A stretch of 64,000 nt of DNA from JBASEY01 sp964404285 (GCA_964404285.1 CAYOJK010000013.1:1-64000); one strand, 5' to 3'. Shown: positions 9,960-19,300, numbered from the stretch's first letter. Notes: generated by a model from the sequence alone, not told the origin. Program-made: numbers and translations.

Positions 9960-10700
9960 CCGTGAGGCAAACCGTTCCAGATTAGTAAGGACAGAGCCGA
10001 TACCAGGGATATCCATCATCTTTCCTGCAGGCGTCACTATTCGGAGCCCATAATAAGTTTGATACTCGAGTCCCGGTGCAATGATGGAGCGAAACGAACG
10101 GATCGTATCATATCTGGTAAACAATGTATTACGCATTTTACTGTCGGAATCTTTAGACGATATTTTCAACGTGTCACCATCAAAATCCTGCTTATGCATG
10201 GTTTCATGTATTTGGGTGATTGGCTGCGTCTGCTTAAATAGATTGCTTAAGGCCTTGATCCCAGCTCGAAGGCTTATCGGATTATAGATTTCCACCAAAA
10301 CAGCGCCACCCGGCCGGACCACCCGGCTCAATTCTGCCAGAGCTGCTTCAGGATTGCGCAGATGGGGAAATACGCGCATAGAGAAAGCAGCGTCGAATGT
10401 ATTCGATGCAAACGGCAAGCGCTCCAGCGCCCCTTGAACGGCTGAAAGCGAGCTCATTGAATGGAATTGTTTTAACATTGACAACGAGATATCCACTCCT
10501 GTCACCGATCTTTTTCCACTCGAATCGCTCAAGCGCCTCGCCAGATGGCCGCTGCCGCAACCGGCATCCAGAATTTTGCCTTTCGGAAGAGTCACCTTCA
10601 ATATCTTTTCGGTCATTTCATTTAGAAATCGATGGTATCCCAGAATTTCACGATGAGCGTAATTTTCTGATATGCGATCATAATATTCACGATTATCCAT
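9903..10700 (-). CDS. Class I SAM-dependent methyltransferase
   Basis: 265 residues from the preferred start (MDNREYYDRI). The upstream in-frame ATG at 10712 would add four residues, but GAGG sits 5-6 bases before the ATG at 10700. Motif I is ILDAGCGSGHLARRL (SAM binding), followed by GVDIS (acidic ribose-binding position), LERLPFASNTFDAAFSMRV and RVVRPGGAVLVEI. This is the Methyltransf_11/UbiE-like pattern. The C-terminal ~100 residues are more variable and probably bind the acceptor. The gene lies between a flippase and a glycosyltransferase, so a sugar or lipid acceptor is plausible but unproven. The 3' end overlaps the convergent flippase gene. Confidence 0.85.
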   Translation of the reverse strand: MDNREYYDRISENYAHREILGYHRFLNEMTEKILKVTLPKGKILDAGCGSGHLARRLSDSSGKRSVTGVDISLSMLKQFHSMSSLSAVQGALERLPFASNTFDAAFSMRVFPHLRNPEAALAELSRVVRPGGAVLVEIYNPISLRAGIKALSNLFKQTQPITQIHETMHKQDFDGDTLKISSKDSDSKMRNTLFTRYDTIRSFRSIIAPGLEYQTYYGLRIVTPAGKMMDIPGIGSVLTNLERFASRSALKIFAGFLILVLRKID

Positions 10701-10727
10701 GTACAGCCTCATCGTTAAACGGATTCA

Positions 10728-11861
10728 TCAACTATGATAGAGATTTTCGTAGGCTTCCGCCATTTTTTCTGCGTTGAAATACTGTTTAACAACTTTTGCG
10801 CCTTCAAACCCAATAGATTGATATTTTTCAGTGGATGCCAACAATAATTCTATCGCATCCGTAAAACTATCCGGTCGATCAGAATCTGCTGCAATAGCGC
10901 CTCCAAAGTCAGCTAGTTCCTGTAAAGAACTGATAGACGATACAATAGCTGGTTTGCCCAGCGCCATCGCCTCCAACAAGGCAAGTGGAAAATCCATTTT
11001 TCCATATAATGATTTGACCGGAAATATGACGATATCCCCTGCTGTGAAGAGGCGTTTTATATCGATGACATCGTCTCGAAATATGACCATATCATTACCC
11101 ACCCGTATGATTTCGTCGCGATACGTTTTATCCAGAGGGTGCTTTGGCCGGCTGACCATGACCAGCCGAACGTGCGGAAAGCGAGCTCGCCAAGTCGGCA
11201 AAGCAGCACGCCAAAACGGCATGGCTCCGGCAAAATATAAGTCACCGGGATATATCAGGTACACTAAACCCGTTTCGAAGCCCACTGCTTTACGAGCTGC
11301 TTCGATATCCGATTGGATAGGTATTTCAGGCAGAGGCATACCCGGGTAGATTCGCTTCACCGGCCTGTCTAACGCGGATTCAAGAATGCGACGGGTGTGA
11401 TCGGATAAAGTGATCACTTCAGTGTTTTTAATAAAAAGCGACGAAACCTTTTGACCCTTTACAAAATTTGGGCAAGACGTAATGGTGTGAATCAAGCGCG
11501 TGTTTTTTTGCCGCCACTGCAACATAGACATTGTGCGCGATGAAAACTGAGTTGGAGTAAAGAAAAAATGGAATATCCGTTTATCCACATTTTGTTTCGA
11601 CAAAGACAGTTGAGATATTAGATATACAAAGAGACGTGACTTGTTTAAAAACCCCAGATGAAGGCTTTTTGAGGAATGATAAATTCCATCTACGCTAACC
11701 CGATCGGAATTAGGAAGAATATCATTCTCTTTTTCCTTTTCTGTCAGGATATGGAAAGCTGTCCTGGAGCTATGCTCGACCACATATTTAGGCAAATTCA
11801 CCGCGCTGTCGTTCCATGGAGGTGACAGCGGTTTTGTGATGAGATGAACAACAATATCCAA
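10728..11861 (-). CDS. Glycosyltransferase family 4 protein
   Basis: 377 residues with a GT-B fold pattern. The C-terminal half has YLIYPGDLYFAGA followed by the nucleotide-sugar binding region FPVKSLYGKMDFPLALLEAM and GKPAIVSSISSLQEL, the GT4 E-x7-E type motif. The N-terminal half is divergent (acceptor side). It starts 5 bases after the end of the upstream secreted-protein gene (11867), so they are probably co-transcribed, and it is followed by the methyltransferase gene. Donor and acceptor sugars are unknown. Confidence 0.8.
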   Translation of the reverse strand: MDIVVHLITKPLSPPWNDSAVNLPKYVVEHSSRTAFHILTEKEKENDILPNSDRVSVDGIYHSSKSLHLGFLNKSRLFVYLISQLSLSKQNVDKRIFHFFFTPTQFSSRTMSMLQWRQKNTRLIHTITSCPNFVKGQKVSSLFIKNTEVITLSDHTRRILESALDRPVKRIYPGMPLPEIPIQSDIEAARKAVGFETGLVYLIYPGDLYFAGAMPFWRAALPTWRARFPHVRLVMVSRPKHPLDKTYRDEIIRVGNDMVIFRDDVIDIKRLFTAGDIVIFPVKSLYGKMDFPLALLEAMALGKPAIVSSISSLQELADFGGAIAADSDRPDSFTDAIELLLASTEKYQSIGFEGAKVVKQYFNAEKMAEAYENLYHS

Positions 11862-11866
11862 TTGAA

Positions 11867-12661
11867 TTAGGGATCCAACCTCACATCTTCTTCTAAATCC
11901 GTGCTGACGAATTTGACAAGTTTTTTATTTGATTTCATAAGCCATAGTTTCGCCTCGGCTACCTGATCTTTATCGCTGGGTTTCATTGTAAAAGGCTGTT
12001 TGGGAGCCGTCAAGTCTAGGATATAAACCGGCGCCTTTTCTCCGCCGAAATCAATTGTTTCTTCCCCTGTGACTTGCAAACGCAGTTTTCCGGATCTTCG
12101 CTCTTGAGTAAATGGGTTCAATATGAAGAAAGAATGGATTTTATCATATCCAGGCTCTAATGGTTCAAGCGACAAGCGCAATGCAAACGTTATGATACCA
12201 TCCATAAAAATCCACGCATCATCAGAGACACTTTTAAATTTATACCCTTCACGGTGTACCTGCTTTCCTTCCATCATAACCTGACTTGTTGTGGTTATTT
12301 CATTATTTTTGAACGTGGACGTCATCCTTACAAACGTAGACATTTCCATTTTGGACTGCATGGTTCCGGAGCTACCCATAAAGTTTCCTTTATCATCAAG
12401 ATCGAATGTGCTTTTTAAGGTTCCTTGATCTGTGGTCACTTCAATTTCAATCGAATATTCACTGCGCTCTTTTTTCTGCTTGATTTTCTTTATCTCGCCC
12501 CGTTCAGCAAAGTTTTCCTCGCCTTCAATCGTGCTTCTATAGGTGAAAACTTCCCCTTTTTTCCATGGAAAAGCGCTTACCGGGTCAGCGGCTTTACAGA
12601 GTGGAATAAATAAGGTCAAAACAAATAAAACACCAAGGCCTGCCAATTTAAACATCTTCAT
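11867..12661 (-). CDS. Secreted protein of unknown function, possibly DUF3108-like
   Basis: 264 residues with a clear signal peptide (MKMFKLAGLGVLFVLTLFIP, cleavage near CKA) and ribosome-binding site GGAGG 5 bases before the ATG. The mature part is rich in beta-strand-like segments. The pattern FPWKKGEVFTYRS near the start, then KLRLQVTGEETIDFGGEKAPVYILDL and LWLMKSNKKLVKF near the end, resembles periplasmic DUF3108-type proteins, but this is a weak visual match. It is the first gene of a likely operon with the GT4 gene. No catalytic motif was seen. Confidence 0.65.
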   Translation of the reverse strand: MKMFKLAGLGVLFVLTLFIPLCKAADPVSAFPWKKGEVFTYRSTIEGEENFAERGEIKKIKQKKERSEYSIEIEVTTDQGTLKSTFDLDDKGNFMGSSGTMQSKMEMSTFVRMTSTFKNNEITTTSQVMMEGKQVHREGYKFKSVSDDAWIFMDGIITFALRLSLEPLEPGYDKIHSFFILNPFTQERRSGKLRLQVTGEETIDFGGEKAPVYILDLTAPKQPFTMKPSDKDQVAEAKLWLMKSNKKLVKFVSTDLEEDVRLDP

Positions 12662-12780
12662 TTCAACCTCCAGTCATTCGATTTCGTTTAGTCACGATCA
12701 TCGATCTTTTTTATATTAACAGCGCTGAAATTACATTGGAAGTCTGTCCCCCAAATTAACCGCGAATAAGGAACAGCGCC

Positions 12781-13042
12781 CGCAGAGCGCCACTGTCCTC
12801 TTTTGTCTGAACACGATTACGGGATTAAAGGATTACCAGGATTAGTCTTTTCTTACCCGGAATCTAATCGTGCCCATCTTTGTAATCTTTGAAATTGTGT
12901 TCAAACAGTCATTGGGAATGCGAGGTCAATATTCAATAACCAGTCACCAAGTGTTGGAATTGAGTATTTAAAGATTTTTGGGGGGAGAACCACGGATGAA
13001 CACAGATAAACACAAATACTTTCAGGGGACAGACTTCCAATT
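12781..13042. repeat. 262-bp direct repeat, copy 1
   Basis: Near-identical to 13079-13340 (offset 298). It is a mosaic of blocks found elsewhere in the window: 'cgcagagcgccactg', 'gaacacgattacgggatta', 'caccaagtgttggaattga', 'accacggatgaacacagat', ending in the GGGGACAGACTTCCAA motif. A diverged copy is at 28663-28890 and inverted relatives lie between the SUMF1 genes. The whole stretch 12662-13700 holds no credible gene. Confidence 0.85.
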
Positions 13043-13078
13043 CTAAGAACCGCATGCCGTGTAAGCGGAATGCCGCTC

Positions 13079-13340
13079 GCAGAGCGCCACTGTCCTCTTT
13101 TGTCTGAACACGATTACGGGATTAAAGGATTACCAGGATTAGTCTTTTCTTACCCGGAATCTAATCGTGCCCATCTTTGTAATCTTTGAAATTGTGTTCA
13201 AACAGTCATTGGGAATGCGAGGTCAATATTCAATAACCAGTCACCAAGTGTTGGAATTGAGTATTTAAAGATTTTTGGGGGGAGAACCACGGATGAACAC
13301 AGATAAACACAAATACTTTCAGGGGACAGACTTCCAATTT
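13079..13340. repeat. 262-bp direct repeat, copy 2
   Basis: Second copy of 12781-13042. The short open frame inside it (13275-13484) has no ribosome-binding site and reads through repeat DNA, so I do not call it a gene. Downstream, 13341-13600 holds further GGGGACAGACATC/TTCC motifs, an 'atctgcgccatctgcgtca' block and a 'ccccggccccttctcc' block. Confidence 0.85.
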
Positions 13341-13700
13341 TGTATCTTCGGATCGATTACTTTCGAGGGACAGACATCCAAAAATAAAACGAATCAGCTA
13401 TTATTTCTGAATATCAAACCCGTAAGGCCGAAATACATGCGGCCAGTACATATCTGCGCCATCTGCGTCATCTGTGGAAAATAAAAAAAGTTCCTAATCC
13501 GGAAAGACCCCATCCCCCGGCCCCTTCTCCATGAATAAAGAAGGGGGGTTGTTTTTCGGGGACAGACATCTGTAATTCAGGGGGACAGACTTCCAATTAA
13601 TGTTAGAGCGATTAAAATCCTTTTGTGGATTTAGATGTTATTGGCGTTCATTCGCGGTTAATAATAAAAGCTAAAACTGAAATAGCTCTTTTACAAGCAG

Positions 13701-13729
13701 TTGCGAGAAAAGGTGTTTTTCTGTATAAT
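13701..13729 (+). promoter_or_regulatory. Sigma-70-type promoter of the selenoperoxiredoxin gene
   Basis: TTGCGA (13701-13706), a 17-base spacer, then a perfect TATAAT (13724-13729), about 65 bases before the ATG at 13794. Spacing and sequence fit the housekeeping consensus. Confidence 0.6.
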
Positions 13730-13793
13730 CTTTGGGATAACGTTGTTGGATAGGTTATCGTGAACATGTCAACATATTTTAAAGGAGGTACGC

Positions 13794-14528
13794 ATGGCGG
13801 AAAAGAAAAAAGCGGATAAGCCGAAGGTCGGATGCACTCGACCGGGTGGTCAAGTTTTAGACCAAAAGGCGGAGAAAAAAGAACAAATAGTGGAAGAAAT
13901 TGTACAGGAGGGTAGTAAAATGATTAAAGTTGGAAAACCGGCGCCTGATTTTGTTGCGCCCGCCTATCATAAGGGCGAGTTCACATCGGTAAAACTTTCG
14001 GACTATCGAGGAAAATGGGTTGTCTTATGCCTGTATCCAGGTGATTTCACCTTTGTCTGAGCGACCGAAATATCGGCGGTCGCCGATCATCACAAAGAAT
14101 TTAAAAAACTTGGTGTCGAACTTCTTTCGATGAGTGTTGACAGCGTATTTGTTCACAAAATGTGGAATGACAATGAACTATCCAAGATGGTTAAGGGAGG
14201 TATTCCTTTCCCGATGCTGTCTGATCCAGGTGGAAAAATCGGAACGATCTATGGCGTATATGACGATGAAGCCGGTGTTGAGAATCGCGGTCGATTCATC
14301 ATCGATCCGGACGGCATCGTTCAGGCTTATGAAGTTCTGACTCCACCTGTCGGGCGTAATGTTTCTGAGACTATCCGTCAGATTCAGGCCTATCAGTTGG
14401 TACGAAAAACAAAGGGTGCAGAAGTGACACCGTCAGGCTGGAAACCCGGCAAACTGACGTTAAAACCCGGACCGGACCTTGTCGGCAAAGTCTGGGAAGT
14501 CTGGAATCCCAAAATGGAGAGAGAATAG
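13794..14528 (+). CDS. prxU: Selenocysteine-containing peroxiredoxin (PrxU type), TGA recoded at 14058
   Basis: A single reading frame runs from 13794 to 14528 with one in-frame TGA (14058-14060, residue 89). The protein reads LYPGDFTFV-[TGA]-ATEISAVADHH, and ordinary peroxiredoxins have FTFVCPTE there, so the TGA sits exactly on the peroxidatic Cys. Downstream sequence is intact (LLSMSVDSVFVHKMW, PFPMLSDPGG, RGRFIIDPDG), which argues against a pseudogene. A SECIS-like hairpin follows the TGA. The enzyme would reduce peroxides using thioredoxin- or glutaredoxin-type donors. An unusual ~42-residue charged N-terminal extension precedes the core. An internal ATG (13920, GGAGGG before it) could give a short form, but AAAGGAGGT before 13794 is better. 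The gene converges on a universal-stress gene. Confidence 0.88.
14058..14087 (+). promoter_or_regulatory. UGA-Sec codon and bacterial SECIS hairpin
   Basis: After the TGA, ATCGGC (14072-14077) and GCCGAT (14082-14087) form a perfect 6-bp stem closing the tetraloop GGTC (14078-14081). The loop starts 17 bases after the TGA. Known bSECIS elements read by SelB have an apical loop with G in the first positions (GGUC in E. coli fdhF) at roughly this distance. An alternative longer stem, GCGACCG/CGGTCGC (14061-14083), competes with it. Confidence 0.75.
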
Positions 14529-14539
14529 ACTTTGTAGCT

Positions 14540-15400
14540 TCAGTTGATCATCAAAACCGGAATACCTGAGCGTCGGGCAACATTGTGGCTGACACTGCCC
14601 ATGAAAATTTCACTTACAAATCCACGTCCACGGCTGCCCATGATAACAAGCGAGGTATCAGATTCTTTGATTTCGCGTAAAATCTCGCTAGCGGTGTGCC
14701 CTAACACAACTCGAGTTTGAACTTCCGGACCGATATCGATTTGGGATTTCATGCGATTCAATCGTTCATAATCAGTTGCATCAAATTCGTACAGACGATG
14801 TGATAGATGAGGTTCTATTCGAATTTTATCTTGAACATGAAACAAGGTGACTTTTTTCAGTTTAGGAGAGGTAATTTTTTTCAGATAATCCAAAGCTCTA
14901 TCTGAATAATCGGAAAAATCAGTAGGAAAAAGAACATGCTCCAGAATATTATCTGCATGTGCCCAAGCTTTGAATTGCTCCCCTTCAGACCCTTTTCTCA
15001 CTGGGATTAGAAGAACTGGGCGAGATGCATGGTGAAGCACTGCCGCCGCGACCCCTCCCAATAAAAATGAGCCCATCAACGACTGCCCTTGGGATCCAAC
15101 GACTATAAGGTCACAATCTCGTTCACCTGCCAGCCTGTTGATCTCGGTCTTGGCGTAACCCGGTGTGATTTCGGTCATTACATCGAAGCCGATCGATAAA
15201 AGAAGTTCTTCTTGTTTTGCCATGTTGCTCTCGAGATGTTCCCGAATGGCATCTATAGCGGGAAAGGTGATCTCAGTTAAATTTAGGCATTGCATCAACA
15301 AGCACTCTTTTACCCCAAGATCCAATAAGCATTTTGATGCTTGGACAACAGCAAAAGACGCTGCCGATAAATCAGTGGCAATCAACGCTTTTCTGAACAT
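14540..15400 (-). CDS. Tandem universal stress protein (two UspA domains)
   Basis: 286 residues with two Usp domains. The first starts MFRKALIATDLSAAS and ends LIVVGSQGQSLMGSFLLGGVA...RPVLLIP. The second starts HVLFPTDFSDYS and ends LVIMGSRGRGFVSEIFMGSVSHNVARRSGIPVLMI. Both keep the G-x2-G-x9-G-(S/T) nucleotide-binding signature. The protein is cytoplasmic and its exact role in stress tolerance is unknown. Ribosome-binding site GAGGAGG lies just before the ATG. It is convergent with the peroxiredoxin gene (11 bases apart). Confidence 0.92.
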   Translation of the reverse strand: MFRKALIATDLSAASFAVVQASKCLLDLGVKECLLMQCLNLTEITFPAIDAIREHLESNMAKQEELLLSIGFDVMTEITPGYAKTEINRLAGERDCDLIVVGSQGQSLMGSFLLGGVAAAVLHHASRPVLLIPVRKGSEGEQFKAWAHADNILEHVLFPTDFSDYSDRALDYLKKITSPKLKKVTLFHVQDKIRIEPHLSHRLYEFDATDYERLNRMKSQIDIGPEVQTRVVLGHTASEILREIKESDTSLVIMGSRGRGFVSEIFMGSVSHNVARRSGIPVLMIN

Positions 15401-15479
15401 GGCATCCTCCTCTCAGAAAAATTAATATTCGGTTTCTAGAAAAATTATAACAAAATCCAGAAATATGTGCCACGGAAAC

Positions 15480-15780
15480 TCTGTTCAAAAACTTTTGGAA
15501 GTCTGGCCCCCAAAATTTGTCCCCCAAAATTAACCACGAATAAGAAACGGCGCACGTGGAGCGCCATTATCCTTCATTGTCTGAACACGATTACGGGATT
15601 AAAGGATTAATAGGGGGACAGACTTCCAGAAATAAGAGATCAGAAACCGAACTCTCTGAGCGCCCTACTAAACACTCAGGACTCAGCGCTTAACTTGGGG
15701 ACAGACATCTGTACTTTTCGGGGACAGACATCTGTACTGACATCTATTTTCCGGGGGACAACTGGAGCAGGAGGGTCAAA
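15480..15780. repeat. Repeat-rich intergenic stretch
   Basis: Contains at least four GGGGACAGACTTCC/GGGGACAGACATCTGTAC motifs in both orientations (for example 15614-15632 and 15696-15765) and a truncated copy of the 'gaacacgattacgggatta' block. No gene was seen between the Usp gene and the KamA-like gene. Confidence 0.75.
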
Positions 15781-15823
15781 ATCAGTTTATAATCAAAATG
15801 TTATTATTATTGAGGTTCGTATA

Positions 15824-18022
15824 TCAATTCAAAACAAGGTTTGTCATGGTATCCGTCACTTTAAATTCGTAATCGGGATATTCAAAGACCATCTGAACTG
15901 GTTCTGTTTCACCAATACTGTAACCATAAACCATTTCATATTCAGATTTTTCTTCACCCATTTCGTCCATCTGCTGGATAAAAGCTTCGATTGATTTGGG
16001 TTCGATAATAATGACTTTTCCCATTTTTTCGATAATCGGGCTGTGTTGCCGCGTCAGATCATGACTGAATTCCAGAATACGTCTGCCATAGCGTGTGATG
16101 CCAATCACTCGAAAAGTCAAACTTTTACCGACGCCCGGCAGATTCAACACGTTTCTGTCTGTCGCAAGAAATGGAACGCCTGCTTGACGCCGAAGCTGAT
16201 CGATGTTGGCAACCATGTTTTCGACCGTCGATGTTGATCGCTGAATTCTCTTCCTGTGTTCAGAACCTATCGTTCCGATCGTTTTTTCTTCGATCTGCTC
16301 CTGTACTGCTCTGGCGCCCGGCGCAAAATTGCAGATGTTCTCCATATAGCCTTTCACTGAAAAAGTGTAATACGTCAAAATACCAATATCATTCAGAACT
16401 TTTCTGAGTTTGGCCACGTGGCCACGTCTTGATGATCCCGCCGTCAACACATGCTGATTGGTGACCATCCAACCGGCAGACAACACCTTGCCAACCGCTG
16501 CTTTTACTTCGGGTGTCACTTCCATCGCCGATTCAAAATGCGTCTGAACAACAAACTGGCGTATACCGATTTTGGTCGCCTTGCGTTTGAATTCACGTAA
16601 AATTTTGACCAGATCAGCAGTTATACGCATCGGGATATACACCGGCAGACGCGTTCCAAGACGCACCCGCTGTATCTCAGCGTATTTTTCGCCGTCTTTT
16701 CGGCTTTTGTTGGCTTTTCTTTTTCTTTGAGCCATCCGATAAACCGCATCCAGGATTTTCTGTAAACTGTCGTCAGAACTCATCAATGCATCACCACCCG
16801 TGATCAATATGTCACGCAACTGCGAATCATTTTCAAAATATGTCATCACTTCCTCGAGCTTGCTGTTCCATGATGCTGTAGGTCGCAATTTTTCCAGATT
16901 GAAATTAAGATTACCACATTGAAAATCATACATGCGCTGACACGAACTGCACAAACCACCACACGCTCGCCCAACCGTATCAGGAATCAAAATAGCCACC
17001 TCCGGATACCGGCGATGAACCAGGTGATCAGACGGTAGAATCCATCCCGCAGCGTTCGGCTTACCCTCCTCAACCTGATCCTCTTTCTCCCAAGCGACAA
17101 TGTGACCGAATTCCTCAACAAGCTCTTTAGAATATAAAATATAATGCCGAATAGCCTGGTCGGTCGCCGCAGCAAAACCATCCACCCTGACATTCACTAA
17201 CGACAAGTAATATGGATTGACAAAGAATGGTATCCCAACATCTCGAGCTTCATAAAGAATAGACATCGTGTCGGAATTCAAAGAATATCCCAACATCTCA
17301 TTCAACAGATCAGGGTCACGAACAGCAAAAGACAAGTGAAAATTTTTCTTTTTCCACCAGCCCAAAACAGCTCGGTATTTGTCGTCATCTGTCATGCCCG
17401 ACCGGAAAAAGAATTTTGTGCTGCGCATTTCATTGGTTTCTATTTTACGTACGATGATCCGAATTATCCGGTCACGGTTTTTCTCGCGTAACGCAATAAT
17501 ATCAGCGTCCAAACCCGATGGATGTCGATCCATCCACTTCAACACCTTTTCCCGATCCGGCTGCTTCCGCACACTTCGACCGCTCAATTGACGAAACAAA
17601 TTTAACATGTCCAGAAAAAATGCAGGCTCAGCTCCACCCGTCCCTTTACGATATGCCTGCCGTAAAATTCGAAACGGGCTATTGACAGAATATGCTCCAC
17701 GTAAATTTAAATCAGAATAACGCTCACCACTGTGATCCAGGTAATCTAGAATCCTGATGACCGCGAAATCACTCCAGTCAAGCTGTCGGAAAACCTGGTG
17801 ATCCGCTGGCGTCCCCTGATAATATGCCCAGGCAATCGGCCTGTCCCGCATCAGTTCCATCATCCATTCACGGATTTTGTCCATTATCGACGTATCATCG
17901 ATACAGGTATCATATATGTCTTTCAACCTGGGATTCTCCCGAAATAATTTGCGCATAATCCGATGAGATTTCGGATTTATCGTCATTTTTTCTAAATCTT
18001 CCAGCTTTCCATCATAACGCAT
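15824..18022 (-). CDS. KamA-family (lysine 2,3-aminomutase-like) radical SAM protein with long N-terminal extension
   Basis: 732 residues. The radical SAM cluster motif C-x3-C-x2-C is CGGLCSSCQRMYDF near residue 355, followed by ILITGGDALMSSDDSLQKIL, the KamA/YodO-type GGD motif that contacts SAM, and by TRLPVYIPMRI. KamA enzymes use 4Fe-4S, SAM and PLP to move amino groups. Typical members are about 420 residues, so the ~350-residue N-terminal part (helical, charged) is an extra region of unknown role. I could not find a clear PLP-lysine motif, so the reaction is uncertain. The gene stands alone between repeat DNA and the RiPP-type locus. Confidence 0.75.
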   Translation of the reverse strand: MRYDGKLEDLEKMTINPKSHRIMRKLFRENPRLKDIYDTCIDDTSIMDKIREWMMELMRDRPIAWAYYQGTPADHQVFRQLDWSDFAVIRILDYLDHSGERYSDLNLRGAYSVNSPFRILRQAYRKGTGGAEPAFFLDMLNLFRQLSGRSVRKQPDREKVLKWMDRHPSGLDADIIALREKNRDRIIRIIVRKIETNEMRSTKFFFRSGMTDDDKYRAVLGWWKKKNFHLSFAVRDPDLLNEMLGYSLNSDTMSILYEARDVGIPFFVNPYYLSLVNVRVDGFAAATDQAIRHYILYSKELVEEFGHIVAWEKEDQVEEGKPNAAGWILPSDHLVHRRYPEVAILIPDTVGRACGGLCSSCQRMYDFQCGNLNFNLEKLRPTASWNSKLEEVMTYFENDSQLRDILITGGDALMSSDDSLQKILDAVYRMAQRKRKANKSRKDGEKYAEIQRVRLGTRLPVYIPMRITADLVKILREFKRKATKIGIRQFVVQTHFESAMEVTPEVKAAVGKVLSAGWMVTNQHVLTAGSSRRGHVAKLRKVLNDIGILTYYTFSVKGYMENICNFAPGARAVQEQIEEKTIGTIGSEHRKRIQRSTSTVENMVANIDQLRRQAGVPFLATDRNVLNLPGVGKSLTFRVIGITRYGRRILEFSHDLTRQHSPIIEKMGKVIIIEPKSIEAFIQQMDEMGEEKSEYEMVYGYSIGETEPVQMVFEYPDYEFKVTDTMTNLVLN

Positions 18023-18469
18023 TCTTTTCTCCTAAAACTCTTTTGGCTTTTAGCAATACAATCCGTCTGCCACCTTAAGGAGAAGTAACAAAACCTTGGA
18101 TCAAAATTTTATGCCTAGAAACCGACAACATGGCGAAAAACGTATGTGGTTTGAACTTGTCATTCCAAAACCAGACAAGTAATTTTACCGATTGCCGGCA
18201 AAACAACAGAACTTACGATCAACCGAAATAACGGCCAAACATCCGCCACTGCTTGATTAGTATAGCAAAATCATCAGAAATAGCAACGCGGTGATATCAA
18301 AAGAAAAAAGATATTATTCTTGACTATCAACGGAAATTCAGTTTTACTAAGCAGTATATGAGCTAAAAATTACTGAGCAACAACTAGTTAAGTGCTAACG
18401 TGACCGTGCCGCAACAACAGAGTTTTTGTGAGTAACAGCGGCAAAAAAACATGAAAGGAGAAGGCAGTT
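18023..18469. other. Intergenic region without a recognisable gene
   Basis: 447 bases between divergent genes, AT-rich towards the plus-strand gene. It must hold the promoters of both neighbours, but I see no convincing -35/-10 pair. No repeat of the GGGGACAGAC family is present. Confidence 0.5.
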
Positions 18470-19300
18470 ATGGCGAAGGTAATTATTTTTGGAGGTGGGG
18501 ACGGCGGTGGAATTCGTATCACGCCGAATGGTATTAAGCCGATTCCTCCATTTGGTCCCCCTTTTCTATTTCAAATACGGGCTCTCAACGAATTGGCCCA
18601 TGCTTTTTATCGTATGCGGGAGAAAGATAGCGTCCGACTCTTGGGAGACGTAATCACCAAGCTTACTGGGGCGGTCCTGACCCAATTAGAAGCCCAAGTA
18701 GGTGAAATCGATGCTGACAATGGATTGATTTATCAAGGCATGAGCGGTGGCTTCTCATGCGGCTCGACCGGTAAACCGCCAATCCCGTTTCCATGGCCTG
18801 TGGACCCCCGCAGGACTGTTGTGGACATGGTCTCGCGCGGCATCCTCGATACCCAGACAATTAGTTTTCTGGAACAGGCAGCTGATCACAAGGTTGATGT
18901 GTTCACAGTCGCGCAGAATCCGCGTGCGGCTGCAAGTAGGATCGGAGTCAACCTGACACCGGAGGTAGAGCAATCTCTTCTCACTCTCAACTTGGACAAA
19001 TCTAAGATCGAGAATCCGATAGATAAAGAGATCATCGAGTTTTATCTTAAGGTCGTTCACGATGGGCGTTACATAGCTGACTGGGTCGTCGATCCTGCCA
19101 TGGTCTCTGAACGACTCAAGTTAAAGGTATCGCAATTGGCGCTCGATCGGGTTTTCGACATACGCGACTTTGGGCTGCAGCAGGTGGGTTCATCACTGCC
19201 GGCGTATGCAGTAGCGGTTGTCATCGTAATTGTGATTATTGCATGGACTCATGAGGTCGAATTACCAGTGATTGATCGATCCGGCATAGCAAAACTGTGA
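18470..19300 (+). CDS. Unknown protein encoded next to a RiPP-type radical SAM enzyme
   Basis: 276 residues, good ribosome-binding site (AAAGGAGAAGG). The N-terminus is Gly-rich (MAKVIIFGGGDGGG) followed by a Pro-rich stretch (KPIPPFGPPF). The middle is helical, with a Gly/Cys/Pro-rich patch around residues 90-105. The C-terminus has one strongly hydrophobic segment (YAVAVVIVIVIIAW) that could be a membrane anchor. I do not recognise the family. It shares the reading frame with the radical SAM gene, separated by one TGA and 15 codons. It could be a partner or an unusually long substrate of the radical SAM enzyme, but nothing proves this. Confidence 0.65.
   Translation: MAKVIIFGGGDGGGIRITPNGIKPIPPFGPPFLFQIRALNELAHAFYRMREKDSVRLLGDVITKLTGAVLTQLEAQVGEIDADNGLIYQGMSGGFSCGSTGKPPIPFPWPVDPRRTVVDMVSRGILDTQTISFLEQAADHKVDVFTVAQNPRAAASRIGVNLTPEVEQSLLTLNLDKSKIENPIDKEIIEFYLKVVHDGRYIADWVVDPAMVSERLKLKVSQLALDRVFDIRDFGLQQVGSSLPAYAVAVVIVIVIIAWTHEVELPVIDRSGIAKL

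Noticed and set aside
13275..13484. Small ORF in repeat DNA
   Set aside because: It runs through the dispersed repeat mosaic, has no ribosome-binding site, and its product resembles nothing.
13794..14060. Truncated peroxiredoxin fragment or pseudogene
   Set aside because: The TGA falls exactly on the catalytic Cys, the frame continues intact for 156 codons, and a SECIS-like hairpin follows. Recoding explains it better.
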